A stretch of DNA of 64,000 nucleotides from assembly GCF_009909235.1 (NCBI RefSeq), contig NZ_JAAAPO010000003.1, positions 124,001-188,000 on the forward strand, in the 5' to 3' direction. Numbering within the stretch: the stretch's first letter is position 1; the number at the start of each line of letters is the position of its first letter. The notes beneath the pieces were generated by a model that saw only the letters and a list, made by a program, of their open reading frames with translations, was not told where the DNA came from and did no database searches. The DNA comes from Novosphingobium ovatum (GTDB lineage Bacteria > Pseudomonadota > Alphaproteobacteria > Sphingomonadales > Sphingomonadaceae). This document shows, in pieces, positions 1 through 8,805 of the stretch. Made by a program: the position numbers and the translations under genes.

Positions 1-1
1 C

Positions 2-163
2 AAGATCTGGGAGCAGGACCGTTCACCCACGGCGGGCGAAGGGGCGATGAAGGGCCAGATGCTGGCCACCCCGGTCAAGATGCTGACGGTGCGGCGCGTG
101 CCCATGCCTGCGGCTGTTTCCGCGCCCGCCGCCACGCCTGTGGCGCCTGCGGCCGGGCAATAG
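2..163 (+). CDS. C-terminal end of an unidentified protein (partial)
   Basis: Only the last 53 codons lie inside the window. The frame is open from the second base to a TAG. The visible part is a short mixed-charge stretch (KIWEQDR near the edge, then VKMLTVRRVP) followed by an Ala/Pro-rich tail ending PAAGQ, which looks like a flexible C-terminus. No family motif is visible and the start is outside the window, so function cannot be assigned. It converges on the small minus-strand gene that follows. Confidence 0.5.
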   Translation, partial: KIWEQDRSPTAGEGAMKGQMLATPVKMLTVRRVPMPAAVSAPAATPVAPAAGQ

Positions 164-195
164 GCGCGGGGCACGGGCAGACGGCCCGCAGCCGT

Positions 196-408
196 TTAGT
201 CGGTGTTGTCGGTCTTTTGGCGTTTACGCGCTTCCCGGTCGTTTGAAAACAGTCGGGACCAGTCACGTACCCAGTTTTCGCGATCCAAGCGCTTTATAGC
301 GGCACCACAGCGGTGACAACGGCCGAGATACCGTCCTTCCTTGCCCACCCAGACCTTGCGCCGGTTGGGCGAATGTTTGCTAAGCAGGCACATCAAAAAT
401 CCGAACAT
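196..408 (-). CDS. Small putative zinc-binding protein (70 aa), function unknown
   Basis: A 70-residue basic protein with a CLLSKHSPNR segment near the N-terminus and a CHRCG knuckle around residues 31-35. A Cys/His pair followed by CxxC is the layout of short zinc-ribbon proteins of the DUF1660-like kind, so a single structural zinc is plausible; the rest is charged and probably helical. A GAGGAGAGG-type ribosome binding site lies about 11 bases before the ATG, which supports the start. It is monocistronic, with an AT-rich upstream stretch (about 430-530) that probably carries the promoter. No function can be given. Confidence 0.6.
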   Translation of the reverse strand: MFGFLMCLLSKHSPNRRKVWVGKEGRYLGRCHRCGAAIKRLDRENWVRDWSRLFSNDREARKRQKTDNTD

Positions 409-569
409 TCTGGCCCGCTCCTCTCCTCGCGGTATTATTAAGGTTTTAACGATTGTATCAGAAAATTCCTTCGATCAACCGCCCAAATCGGACCTTTGCA
501 CATTATAGGTTTGGACCTGCGGCGGAATTTTATTAAAATGACATAGGTGTTGCCGTTTTGCATCGGCGG

Positions 570-2087
570 TCAGGCGGTGGCGGGCTGACGGGCGGGACGG
601 CGATAGGACAGGGCTTCGGCAATATGGGCGCGGGTGATGGTGTCGGCCCCCGCCAGATCGGCGATGGTGCGCGCCACCCGCCGCACGCGGGTAAAGCCGC
701 GCGCCGACAGGCCCAGCGTCCCTGCCGCGCGCAGCAACAGTTCCTGCGCATCGGGTGCGGGGGTGGCCAGATCGTCCAGCGCGTCACCCGACAGTTCGGC
801 ATTGTTGCGCCATGGTGTGCCCGCCATGCGCGCGCGTTGCAGGGCGCGGGCGGCGGCCACGCGGGCGGCAACGGTGGCGCTGGGCTCGCCCGGTTGGCGG
901 GTGGCCAGATCGGCGGGGGGCACTGGGGCGACATCCACCTGCATGTCGATGCGGTCCAGCAACGGCCCCGACAGACGCGCCTGATAATCGGTCCCACAGC
1001 GCGGCGCGCGCGAACAATCCATCCCCGGTTGTCCCAGATAGCCGCAACGGCACGGGTTCATCGCCGCGATCAACTGCACCCGCGCAGGGAACGTGACATG
1101 GGCATTGGCGCGGGCGATGGTGATCTCGCCGCTTTCCAGCGGTTGGCGCAGCGAATCGAGCACATTGCGCTGAAATTCGGGCAGTTCGTCCAGAAACAGC
1201 ACGCCCAGATGCGCCAGACTGACCTCTCCGGGGCGGGCGCGCAGGCCTCCGCCGGTCATTGCGGCCATGCTGGCGCTGTGGTGTGGGCTGCGGAACGGGC
1301 GGGCGGCGCTGATCCGCCCGTCCTCCAGCGTCCCCGCGACCGAGGCGATCATCGACACCTCCAGCGCCTCGGCAGCATCCAGCGGGGGCAGGATGCCGGG
1401 CAAGCACCCCGCCAGCAGCGATTTGCCTGCGCCCGGCGGCCCGACCAGCAACAGATTGTGCCCCCCGGCCGCGGCGATTTCCAAGGCGCGCCGAGCGGTA
1501 TGCTGTCCTTTGACCTGGCGCAGGTCAGTGCTGTGGGTGGCGGGGATGGCTTCGCCTGGGGGTGGCGAGGGCAGGGCCTGCGTGCCCTTTAGATGGCTGA
1601 GCAATGCGGCCAGATCGGGCGCCGCGATGATCGGCACGCCCGCCGCCCAGCGCGCCTCTGAGCCCTGTGCGGCAGGGCATATCAGCCCCAGCCCGCGCCC
1701 GCTGGCGTGCAGCGCTGCCAACAGCACCCCCGGCGAGCGCGCAATCCGCCCGTCCAGCGCCAGTTCGCCCACGATGATGTGTTCGTGCAATTGTTCGGCA
1801 TCGGTCACCCCCATCGCCGCCAACAGCGCCAGCGCGATCGGCAGGTCGAAATGCGAGCCTTCCTTGGGCAGGTCGGCGGGGGACAGGTTGATCGTGATGC
1901 GTTTGGGCGGCAGCGACAGGCCCATGGCCGACAGTGCGGCCTGTACCCGCTGGCGGCTTTCGTTCACGGCCTTGTCCGGCAGGCCGACAACGGCAAAGCC
2001 GGGCAGGCCGGCGGCCAATTGGCACTGCACCTCGACCCCGCGCGCCTCCAGCCCCAGATAGGCCACCGTCTGCACCAGAGCCACCAT
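570..2087 (-). CDS. comM: YifB/ComM family Mg-chelatase-like AAA+ ATPase
   Basis: About 505 aa, full length for the family. The N-terminal third ([26 protein letters not shown]) is the Lon-like ChlI fold typical of ComM; the central AAA+ module has Walker A GPPGAGKS near residues 216-223 and a Walker B in the FLDELPEF segment; NPCRCGYLG and a [11 protein letters not shown] sensor region follow, and the C-terminal Mg-chelatase domain ends the protein. In characterised bacteria ComM is a hexameric helicase that helps branch migration during natural transformation. An upstream in-frame ATG adds seven residues, but GGAGGGG sits just before the Met chosen here. It stands alone, divergent from the rpmH operon. 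Confidence 0.93.
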   Translation of the reverse strand: MVALVQTVAYLGLEARGVEVQCQLAAGLPGFAVVGLPDKAVNESRQRVQAALSAMGLSLPPKRITINLSPADLPKEGSHFDLPIALALLAAMGVTDAEQLHEHIIVGELALDGRIARSPGVLLAALHASGRGLGLICPAAQGSEARWAAGVPIIAAPDLAALLSHLKGTQALPSPPPGEAIPATHSTDLRQVKGQHTARRALEIAAAGGHNLLLVGPPGAGKSLLAGCLPGILPPLDAAEALEVSMIASVAGTLEDGRISAARPFRSPHHSASMAAMTGGGLRARPGEVSLAHLGVLFLDELPEFQRNVLDSLRQPLESGEITIARANAHVTFPARVQLIAAMNPCRCGYLGQPGMDCSRAPRCGTDYQARLSGPLLDRIDMQVDVAPVPPADLATRQPGEPSATVAARVAAARALQRARMAGTPWRNNAELSGDALDDLATPAPDAQELLLRAAGTLGLSARGFTRVRRVARTIADLAGADTITRAHIAEALSYRRPARQPATA

Positions 2088-2244
2088 GTTCGAACCCCTC
2101 CACGCCATTGGCTTTCTCAGCCGAAATCTGCCACACGCGCCCGGTTCTTATGGGAAACAGCGTATCGCAACGCGGCGGGCTGTGAAGAGGTAATCGCGCG
2201 GGCCGGGGAAATTGTCGGTTCCGGTTTGGCTGATGCCGAATCCC

Positions 2245-2273
2245 TTGACTTGGGGGCACACATCCCATATCGG
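2245..2273 (+). promoter_or_regulatory. Candidate sigma-70-type promoter of rpmH
   Basis: TTGACT at 2245-2250 is followed after 17 bases by TATCGG, about 79 bases before rpmH. The 13 bases CGAATCCCTTGAC that contain this -35 recur exactly in front of rpsT. The remaining part of the 2088-2351 gap shows nothing else clear. Confidence 0.45.
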
Positions 2274-2351
2274 CGCGCCTTCACATCGGGGCCGCATGGG
2301 CGGTCCTCTTGTCGCGCCGCAGGGCGCTGTCAGAGATTTGAGGGTTTTACA

Positions 2352-2486
2352 ATGAAGCGCACTTTCCAGCCCAGCCGGCTCGTCCGCGCCCGTCGCCACG
2401 GTTTCCGCGCCCGCACGGCCACTGTCGGCGGCCGCAAGGTGCTGCGCGCCCGTCGTGCGCGTGGCCGCAAGAACCTGTCGGCCTGA
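2352..2486 (+). CDS. rpmH: 50S ribosomal protein L34
   Basis: A 44-residue, highly basic protein beginning MKRTFQPS and ending GRKNLSA, with the [10 protein letters not shown] core found in all L34 proteins. It is part of the large ribosomal subunit. It heads the classic rpmH-rnpA-yidD-yidC-yihA cluster that is often close to the replication origin; rnpA starts 17 bases after its stop. Confidence 0.97.
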   Translation: MKRTFQPSRLVRARRHGFRARTATVGGRKVLRARRARGRKNLSA

Positions 2487-2503
2487 TTCAGTCCGATACC
2501 GGT

Positions 2504-2983
2504 ATGACGCAGCGGGGATCCGGGGATAGGCTCCGGGTCCTCGTTCGTCGTGCCGATTTTCTGGCGGCGAATCGGGGCTTGCGCGTGGCGCGGCCGGGGT
2601 TCGTGCTGTTGGCGCGCCCGCATGGTCTGGACGATGGCGGCTTGCGCTTTGGCGTGACCGTCACGAAAAAGATCGGCAATGCCGTGGTGCGCAACCGGAT
2701 GAAGCGCCGCCTGCGTGCCCTGATCCGCGAGATCCTGCCCGAACATGGCCTGCCAGCGCATGACCATGTGCTGATCGGGCGCGAGGGCGGGGTGGAGCGT
2801 GACTTTGCCCGGATGCGCGCCGAATTGCTGGCCGCTCTGGAACGGGCAAGGGCGGGCAAGGGCGATCCGCCGCGGGGGCCACGCAGGGCCCGGCCCGGCG
2901 ATTCGCCCCATCATCGTGGCGCGCCCAAGGGCGCACCGCGCGGCGCACCCAAGCCGCCTGTCGCCAATGGCCCTTCGGCATGA
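2504..2983 (+). CDS. rnpA: Ribonuclease P protein component
   Basis: The protein subunit of RNase P, which helps the catalytic RNA remove 5' leaders from pre-tRNAs. The signature RNR-type motif is visible as [17 protein letters not shown] (about residues 54-70), and the fold spans roughly residues 8-120. At 159 aa it is longer than the usual 115-125 residues because of a basic, Gly/Pro-rich C-terminal tail containing [11 protein letters not shown], common in alphaproteobacteria. Its stop overlaps the yidD start by four bases (ATGA), so the two are translationally coupled. Confidence 0.95.
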   Translation: MTQRGSGDRLRVLVRRADFLAANRGLRVARPGFVLLARPHGLDDGGLRFGVTVTKKIGNAVVRNRMKRRLRALIREILPEHGLPAHDHVLIGREGGVERDFARMRAELLAALERARAGKGDPPRGPRRARPGDSPHHRGAPKGAPRGAPKPPVANGPSA

Positions 2984-3189
2984 AATATCTGCTGATCCTG
3001 ATCGCCCGCGCGTGGCAATTGGGGCCTTCGCGCATCCTGCCACCGTCCTGCCGTTTTGCCCCCAGCTGTTCGGAATACGCCATTCAGGCGTTGCGAAAAC
3101 ACGGCGCGATTAAGGGTGGATGGCTGGCGGCGAAGCGTCTATTGCGCTGCCATCCGTGGGGCGGGTGCGGGTATGACCCGGTGCCCTGA
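2980..3189 (+). CDS. yidD: Membrane protein insertion efficiency factor YidD
   Basis: A 69-residue protein with a short hydrophobic/amphipathic N-terminus ([13 protein letters not shown]) and the family core [15 protein letters not shown], then [16 protein letters not shown], which carries the conserved cysteines and the GGxGYDPV end. YidD sits at the inner membrane and assists YidC-dependent insertion. Between two genes of the same pathway and overlapping rnpA, it is in its conserved place. Confidence 0.95.
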   Translation: MKYLLILIARAWQLGPSRILPPSCRFAPSCSEYAIQALRKHGAIKGGWLAAKRLLRCHPWGGCGYDPVP

Positions 3190-3272
3190 ACCATGGGCGG
3201 GCTTTTCACTATTTACGTCGGGCGGGCGATGCACGTTCCCCGGCAAAACAGACAGAATCGGGGACTGACGGC

Positions 3273-5030
3273 GTGAGTAATCAGCGCAACATGATCACGG
3301 CAATGCTGCTGACCGGGCTGCTGCTGTTCGGGTGGGAGTATGCGATGCGCTACTTCTATCCCAACGCCAACAAGCAGCCCCCGGCGGTGACGGCTTCGGC
3401 CACGCCTTCGGCCACGGCCAGCCCCACGCGTGAGGGCGGCCTGACCAGCGCCATCGACAAGGCCGCCGAGGCCCGCGATCTGGCCACCGACCTCAAGGCG
3501 GGGACGCGCATCGCCATCGACGCGCCCGGGCTCAAGGGCTCGATCAACCTGTCGGGCGCGGTGATCGACGATCTGTCGGTCGTGCGTCACACCGAATCGG
3601 TCGAGAAGAACAGCGGCGCGGTCCGCCTGTTCAGCCCCGCTGGCACGCCCGCCGCGCATTTCGCGCAGCTGGGCTGGGCCGTGGCGCCGGGGATCGAAAC
3701 GCCCAATGGCAACACGCTGTGGACGGCCCCTGCGGGCGCGCGCCTGACGCCGACCTCGCCGCTGACGCTGACCTGGGTCAACACCACCGGCCAGACTTTC
3801 GCGCTGAGCCTGAAGATCGACGCCGATTACATGGTCACCGCCACGCAGGCCGTGACCAATGCTGGCACCGCGCCCGTCACGTTGCAGCCTTTTGCGCTGA
3901 TCACCCGCACGGACAAGACCGCCAGCGTCGATTCGTGGAACATCCATTCGGGCCCGTTCGGCGCCTTTGATGGCGCGGTGTCGTTCAATCCCAATTACAA
4001 GGATGTTGTCGAAAAGGGGCAGGTCGCCAACGCTGGCAAGACCGACTGGGTCGGCTTTACCGACATCTACTGGATGAGCGTGATGGTGCCTGACGCGGCT
4101 GGTGCCACCAGCACGTTCCGCAGTCTGGGCAATGGCCTGTTCCGCGCTGACACCTTGTATCAGCCCGCCGCCATTGCCCCCGGTCAGACGGTTGCCCGCA
4201 CCACCCGCCTGTTCGCTGGCGCCAAGGAAAGCTTGGTGCTGGACAAGTACGAGGCCAGCGGCATTCCGCACTTTGGCCTTGCCATCGACTGGGGCTGGTT
4301 CCGCTGGTTTGAAAAGCCGATCTTCTGGCTGCTCGATTCGCTGTTCAAGATGGTCGGCAACTTTGGCGTGGCGATCATTCTGCTGACGCTGATCGTGCGC
4401 GGCATCATGTTCCCTGTGGCCCAGCGCCAGTTTGCCAGCATGGCCGCCATGCGCGCCATCCAGCCCAAGCTGAAGGCGTTGCAGGAGCGCTATAAGGACG
4501 ACCGCCAAAAGCTTCAGGAAGAAACCATGAAGCTGTACAAGGAAGAGGGCGTCAACCCGCTGGCGGGCTGCTTGCCGATCTTCCTGCAGATCCCGGTGTT
4601 CTTTGCCCTGTACAAGGTGCTGATGGTCTCGATCGAGATGCGCCACCAGCCGTTCATCCTGTGGATCCACGATCTGTCGGCCCCCGATCCCAAGCATTTG
4701 CTGAACCTGTTCGGCCTGTTGCCGTTCGATCCGCCCAGCTTCCTGGCGATCGGCGTGCTGGCGCTGATTCTGGGTGTGACGATGTGGCTGCAGTTCAAGC
4801 TGCAACCGGCCGCGCCCGATCCCGCGCAGCAGCAGGTGTTTGCGATCATGCCGTGGATGATGATGTTCATCATGGCGCCCTTTGCCTCGGGCCTGCTGAT
4901 CTACTGGATCACCAGCAACCTGCTGACCATTGCCCAGCAAAAGTATCTGTACGCCCGTCACCCCGCGCTCAAAGCGATGGTGGACAAGGAACGCTCTGAC
5001 GTGGCCAAGGCCGGCAAGGGGACGAAGTGA
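3273..5030 (+). CDS. yidC: Membrane protein insertase YidC
   Basis: A 585-residue inner-membrane insertase of the Gram-negative type. It begins at a GTG with the N-terminal signal-anchor segment (NMITAMLLTGLLLFGW), followed by a long periplasmic beta domain (about residues 60-340) and the conserved five-helix insertase core (from FGVAIILLTLIVRG to YWITSNLLTIAQQ), ending with a basic tail. The conserved Arg of the hydrophilic groove is likely the one in LIVRG. It inserts respiratory and other membrane proteins alone or with SecYEG. Its stop overlaps the yihA GTG by four bases. Confidence 0.97.
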   Translation: MSNQRNMITAMLLTGLLLFGWEYAMRYFYPNANKQPPAVTASATPSATASPTREGGLTSAIDKAAEARDLATDLKAGTRIAIDAPGLKGSINLSGAVIDDLSVVRHTESVEKNSGAVRLFSPAGTPAAHFAQLGWAVAPGIETPNGNTLWTAPAGARLTPTSPLTLTWVNTTGQTFALSLKIDADYMVTATQAVTNAGTAPVTLQPFALITRTDKTASVDSWNIHSGPFGAFDGAVSFNPNYKDVVEKGQVANAGKTDWVGFTDIYWMSVMVPDAAGATSTFRSLGNGLFRADTLYQPAAIAPGQTVARTTRLFAGAKESLVLDKYEASGIPHFGLAIDWGWFRWFEKPIFWLLDSLFKMVGNFGVAIILLTLIVRGIMFPVAQRQFASMAAMRAIQPKLKALQERYKDDRQKLQEETMKLYKEEGVNPLAGCLPIFLQIPVFFALYKVLMVSIEMRHQPFILWIHDLSAPDPKHLLNLFGLLPFDPPSFLAIGVLALILGVTMWLQFKLQPAAPDPAQQQVFAIMPWMMMFIMAPFASGLLIYWITSNLLTIAQQKYLYARHPALKAMVDKERSDVAKAGKGTK

Positions 5031-5728
5031 GCGAGCCCAACCTTCCTGACGATGAAACGCCGGTGGCCCCCGTGGCCCCGGCGGTGGACCCTGAACTGGT
5101 CGAGCGTGCGCGTCGCCAGTTCTCGGGCCGCTGTGACTTTCTGCTGTCGGCCCCCGCGCTGAAATTCCTGCCCGATCCGGCCGTGCCTGAAATCGCGCTG
5201 GCGGGGCGCTCGAACGTGGGCAAAAGCTCGCTGCTCAACGCCATTACCGGGCGCAAAAGCTTGGCGCGCACCTCGGTCACGCCGGGGCGCACGCAGGAGC
5301 TGAACTTTTTCGACATTGGCGGGCGGACGGGTGAACTGCCCGACTTCCGGCTGGTCGACATGCCCGGCTATGGCTTTGCCAAGGCGCCGCCCAAGGTGGT
5401 GGAGACGTGGCGCCGGCTGGTGCGCGACTTCCTGCGCGGGCGGGTGGTCTTGAAGCGCTGTCTGGTGCTGATCGATTCGCGCCACGGCATCAAGGATGTC
5501 GACCGCGAGATGATGGAGATGCTGGACGGTTCGGCTGTTGGCTATCGTCTGGTGCTGACCAAGGGCGACAAGGTGAAAAGCCACGAGTTGCAGGCCGTGC
5601 ACGAGGCGACCATCGCCGCGGCGCGCAAGCATCCCGCCGCCTTTCCCGAAGTGCTGGTTACCAGCAGCGAAAAGGGTTGGGGCATCGCCGAACTGCGCGC
5701 CGCTGTTCTGGCCGACGCCGAGCTGTAA
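5027..5728 (+). CDS. yihA: Ribosome biogenesis GTPase YihA/YsxC (EngB)
   Basis: A 233-residue GTPase of the EngB family required for late 50S assembly. G1 is GRSNVGKSS (about residues 63-71), the G2 threonine lies in TPGRTQ, G3 is DMPGYG, G4 is TKGDK and G5 TSSEKG. The first 40 residues are an acidic, Pro-rich extension seen in alphaproteobacterial versions. The GTG start overlaps the yidC stop, so it is translated with that operon. Confidence 0.95.
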   Translation: MSEPNLPDDETPVAPVAPAVDPELVERARRQFSGRCDFLLSAPALKFLPDPAVPEIALAGRSNVGKSSLLNAITGRKSLARTSVTPGRTQELNFFDIGGRTGELPDFRLVDMPGYGFAKAPPKVVETWRRLVRDFLRGRVVLKRCLVLIDSRHGIKDVDREMMEMLDGSAVGYRLVLTKGDKVKSHELQAVHEATIAAARKHPAAFPEVLVTSSEKGWGIAELRAAVLADAEL

Positions 5729-5802
5729 CGCCCATGCGCCACGCCCAGCCGCCGTGGCGGATTTGGGCGTGGTTCATCTTTCCTCTGTCATGCGGGGGCG
5801 CT

Positions 5803-5818
5803 ACACGAACATTCGTGT
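5803..5818. promoter_or_regulatory. 16-bp perfect palindrome upstream of the S1/P1 nuclease
   Basis: ACACGAA (5803-5809) and TTCGTGT (5812-5818) form a perfect inverted repeat around CA, 23 bases before the nuclease ATG and after the yihA stop. Its position suits an operator or a short terminator stem, but no T-run follows, so an operator is somewhat more likely. Confidence 0.4.
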
Positions 5819-5841
5819 CAGCCCAAAAGGATCGCGCCCGC

Positions 5842-6729
5842 ATGTTCTCCCGCCTGATCGCCACGCCCGTCCGCCGTATTGCCGCGCTGGTGGCGGCCGC
5901 CGCCTTGCCGTTGGCCGCGCCCAGCCCAGCGCTGGCATGGGGTGAGGTGGGGCACCACACGGTCGCCAATATCGCGCTGGCCAATGTCTCGCCCGCGACG
6001 GCCGCCGCGATCGCCGAATTGCTGAAGGCGGAAAAGGGGCTGGGCACGCCCAAATGCCCCGTCACCACCATCGCGCAGGCCGGCTATTGGCCCGATTGCC
6101 TGCGGTCGGACAGCTGGCGCTGGGCTTATACCTTCCCGTGGCATTATCAGGACGGCGAGGTGACGCTGCCCGCCTTTGATATCAAGGCGAACTGCCCGCA
6201 AACCGCCTGCGTCACCGCCCAGATCGAGCGTAGCCGCCGCGTGTTGGCCGACAAGTCCATCCCCGCCCCGCAACGGCTGGAGGCATTGGCCTTTCTGACC
6301 CATTTCGTTGGCGATCTGCATCAGCCGCTGCATGCGGCCGAACATGCGCATGACGCGGGCGGCAACGGGGTCAAGGTGGTGCGCGCCGATGGCAAGATCG
6401 ATTCGCTGCACTGGTATTGGGACAAGGACACCGCCGAGGGCGCGCTGGCGCTGATGGGGCCGCCGCTGGTGCGCGCCTATTCGGCCGATGATCGCGCGGC
6501 GCTGGCCACCGGCGGGGTGGAGGATTGGGCCAAGGAAAGCTGGGCCATCGCCCGCGATGTGGTCTATCCGCAGGTGTTCGGCCATGCCCCGGCCGAGGGC
6601 GAGAAGCTGAGCGCGCCTGTCTCCATCACGGCCGAGCAGAACGCTGCCAACGCCCGCATCGCGCGTGACCGCCTGACCCGCGCTGGCTTGCGTCTGGCCC
6701 GCCTGCTGGACGAGGCGCTGGGCCAGTAA
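5842..6729 (+). CDS. Secreted S1/P1-type zinc nuclease
   Basis: A 295-residue member of the S1/P1 nuclease family, which cleaves single-stranded nucleic acids with a three-zinc centre. A signal peptide (residues 1-32, ending PALA) would leave Trp33 as the mature N-terminus, and in this family the N-terminal Trp itself binds zinc: WGEVGHH follows. Other zinc-site elements visible are HFVGDLHQPLHA, GGNG and LHWYWD. An open frame extends upstream into yihA but has no Shine-Dalgarno and would lose the signal peptide. It probably acts in the periplasm or outside the cell as a nutrient or phosphate-scavenging enzyme. Confidence 0.9.
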   Translation: MFSRLIATPVRRIAALVAAAALPLAAPSPALAWGEVGHHTVANIALANVSPATAAAIAELLKAEKGLGTPKCPVTTIAQAGYWPDCLRSDSWRWAYTFPWHYQDGEVTLPAFDIKANCPQTACVTAQIERSRRVLADKSIPAPQRLEALAFLTHFVGDLHQPLHAAEHAHDAGGNGVKVVRADGKIDSLHWYWDKDTAEGALALMGPPLVRAYSADDRAALATGGVEDWAKESWAIARDVVYPQVFGHAPAEGEKLSAPVSITAEQNAANARIARDRLTRAGLRLARLLDEALGQ

Positions 6730-6745
6730 CGCCTGCCGTAATGCC

Positions 6746-7372
6746 CTAGGCCCGCAGCGCTTCGGCCAGCATCCACAGGGCAACGGCGGCGATCATCACG
6801 GCCATTGCCCGGCGCAGCATACGCATCCGGCGTGGATCGGTCAGCCAGTCATGCGCCCGCCCCGCGCCCAGCACCAGCCCCAGATGCACCAGCGTGGCGA
6901 TCCCCACGCTGGCCATCGCCATCGCCACCGATTGGGTGATGGTGGGGTGGGGGCCGTCCAGAAATTCGGGGACGACCAGCAGAAAGAAGACCGCCGCCTT
7001 TGGGTTCAACAGATTGACCAGCAGCCCCGCGCCCAGATGCCGCCACGGCGTGCGTGCGACCAGCGTCTGTGTATCGGACAGGCGCGCATCGCGCCATGCG
7101 GCCAGCGCCAGCCACGCCATCATCGCCACCCCGCCCCAGCGCAGCGCGCGCAGCCATTCCGGGTGCAGGTTGATCAGGCTGGCCAGCCCGAACGCCGCCG
7201 CCAGCGCGTTCAGCATCAGGCCAATGGCTATGCCGGTGCAGGCAAACAGCCCGGCCCGCCGCCCCTCGGCCAGCGCGAGCGCCGCCAGCCAGCCCATGTT
7301 CGGCCCCGGAGTCAGCTCGATGATCAGCAACGCCAGCAGGAATTGGGCCCAATGAATGTGCGTTGCCGCCAC
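6746..7372 (-). CDS. LysE/RhtB family amino-acid exporter
   Basis: A 208-residue protein with about six hydrophobic segments and the family signature TPGPNM near residues 21-26, plus the NLLNPKAAVFFL segment of the central helix pair. The family exports amino acids or homoserine-like metabolites across the inner membrane. The start is a GTG; no other Met fits before the first membrane helix. It converges with the S1/P1 nuclease gene and is divergent from dapE. Substrate is not predictable. Confidence 0.85.
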   Translation of the reverse strand: MAATHIHWAQFLLALLIIELTPGPNMGWLAALALAEGRRAGLFACTGIAIGLMLNALAAAFGLASLINLHPEWLRALRWGGVAMMAWLALAAWRDARLSDTQTLVARTPWRHLGAGLLVNLLNPKAAVFFLLVVPEFLDGPHPTITQSVAMAMASVGIATLVHLGLVLGAGRAHDWLTDPRRMRMLRRAMAVMIAAVALWMLAEALRA

Positions 7373-7426
7373 GTTTCGCCTTTCGCAGATCGCCCGCCGG
7401 CCATAGGCGGGGCGGGCGCTGACGGC

Positions 7427-7481
7427 AATCGCCTCCGCGCCGATGAAAATCGCCTCCGCGCTGATGAAAATCGCCTCCGCG
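7427..7481. repeat. Tandem 21-bp repeat (about 2.6 copies)
   Basis: Units at 7427-7447 and 7448-7468 (AATCGCCTCCGCG followed by C/TGATGAA) differ at one base, and a third partial copy runs to 7481. They lie between the LysE-type gene and dapE, so they sit in the shared upstream region of two divergent genes. Confidence 0.8.
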
Positions 7482-7553
7482 ATGGCGCCAAATGCGTCGC
7501 GCGGCCCGTTGGGGCGCTAGGCGCGGGGGGCGGGGTTTGCTAGGGGGGCGGAC

Positions 7554-8714
7554 ATGACCCAGCTTGTCCGCGCCGCCGCCGATGTTGCCGATCTGGCCGA
7601 AGCCTTGATCGCCTGTCCCAGCGTCACCCCTGCCACCGGCATGGTGTTTGACTGTCTGGAGGAGATGCTCAGCCCTCTGGGCTTTGCCGTGCATCGTTTT
7701 GTCACCGGCACCGCGCCCGATGGGCCGGTGGAAAACCTGTTGGCCGTCCGCCACGGACCAGAGGGGTCGCGCCACTTCTCCTTTGCCGGCCATGTCGATG
7801 TGGTGCCGCCGGGCGATGGCTGGACCAGCGGGCCTTTCGCGCCGCAGCGCCGTGGCACGCCCGAGACGGGTGAGTTGATCTATGGCCGTGGCGCCGTGGA
7901 CATGAAGGGCTCGATCGCGGCCATGGTCGCCGCGCTGCGCGACATCCCGGTAGAGGCGGGCACGATCAGCCTGATCATCACCGGGGACGAGGAGGGCGCC
8001 GCCACCTATGGCACCGTCGCCCTGATCGACTACATGCGGGTGGAGGGTATCGCTCCCGACCTGATCCTGGTGGGGGAGCCGACCAGCGTTCACCGCCTGG
8101 GCGACATGATCAAGGTGGGACGGCGCGGCAGCGTCAACATGTGGATCGAGGTGGAGGGCAGTCAGGGCCATGTCGCCTATCCCCATCTGGCCGATAACCC
8201 CATTACCAAGCTGGTCGCCTGTCTGGCCGAGCTGAAGGGCATCGTGCTGGACACCGGGACCGACTGGTTCCAGGCCAGCAATCTGGAGGTGACGGATGTC
8301 AGCTGTGGCAACCCCGCCACCAATGTCATCCCGGCCAAGGCGGCCGCGCGCATCTCGATCCGGTTCAACGATCTGCACACCGGCCACAGCCTGACCGAGA
8401 TGGTGACGGGGATCGCCGCCCGTCATGGGGCCAGCGTGCGCTCGGTCATTTCGGGCGAGGCGTTCTTGACCCCGCCGGGCGATTTTTCCGCCATGGTGGT
8501 CGATGCCATCCGTGCAGAAACGGGGATCGACACGGAAATTTCCACCAGCGGCGGCACCTCGGACGCCCGTTTTCTCAAGGCGCTGGCCCCGGTGATCGAG
8601 TTTGGCCTGTGCAACGCCACCATGCACAAGCGGGACGAGGCGGTCGCCATCGCCGATCTGGAGGCTTTGGTGCGGATCTATGCCCGGATTACCCGCGCCG
8701 CGTTGGCGGGGTGA
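7554..8714 (+). CDS. dapE: Succinyl-diaminopimelate desuccinylase
   Basis: A 386-residue M20 metallopeptidase-family enzyme that hydrolyses N-succinyl-LL-2,6-diaminopimelate in lysine and cell-wall precursor synthesis. Zinc and catalytic residues are visible: HVDVVPPGD (His, catalytic Asp), GRGAVDMKGS (bridging Asp), GDEEG (catalytic Glu), GEPT and the final His of NATMHKRDE. GGTSDARF is the DapE-specific segment. Length matches the family. dapB, from the same pathway, lies 2 kb away. Confidence 0.95.
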   Translation: MTQLVRAAADVADLAEALIACPSVTPATGMVFDCLEEMLSPLGFAVHRFVTGTAPDGPVENLLAVRHGPEGSRHFSFAGHVDVVPPGDGWTSGPFAPQRRGTPETGELIYGRGAVDMKGSIAAMVAALRDIPVEAGTISLIITGDEEGAATYGTVALIDYMRVEGIAPDLILVGEPTSVHRLGDMIKVGRRGSVNMWIEVEGSQGHVAYPHLADNPITKLVACLAELKGIVLDTGTDWFQASNLEVTDVSCGNPATNVIPAKAAARISIRFNDLHTGHSLTEMVTGIAARHGASVRSVISGEAFLTPPGDFSAMVVDAIRAETGIDTEISTSGGTSDARFLKALAPVIEFGLCNATMHKRDEAVAIADLEALVRIYARITRAALAG

Positions 8715-8805
8715 TTTGGCCGGGGGGCATGCGTGATCCGGCCCATTGCCGGGGACGCTTTGCCTTGATACGCAGGCGCCCTGATTTGGCGGGACATTGG
8801 GGCGC

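Noticed and set aside
447..458. TAACGATTGTAT upstream of the 70-residue zinc-knuckle gene, similar to the island operator
   Set aside because: Its reverse complement agrees with TAACAATCGTTA at ten of twelve bases, but it lies 25 kb from the island before an unrelated gene; treated as chance and as a reminder that the motif needs a statistical test.
3213..4961. A long minus-strand frame opposite yidC
   Set aside because: yidC is unambiguous on the other strand; the antisense product is low-complexity His/Gln/Arg.
5407..5841. N-terminal extension of the S1/P1 nuclease into yihA
   Set aside because: It would bury the signal peptide and the zinc-binding N-terminal Trp and has no start signal.
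7427..7481. CRISPR array
   Set aside because: Units are contiguous without spacers and only about 2.6 copies exist; no cas gene is present.
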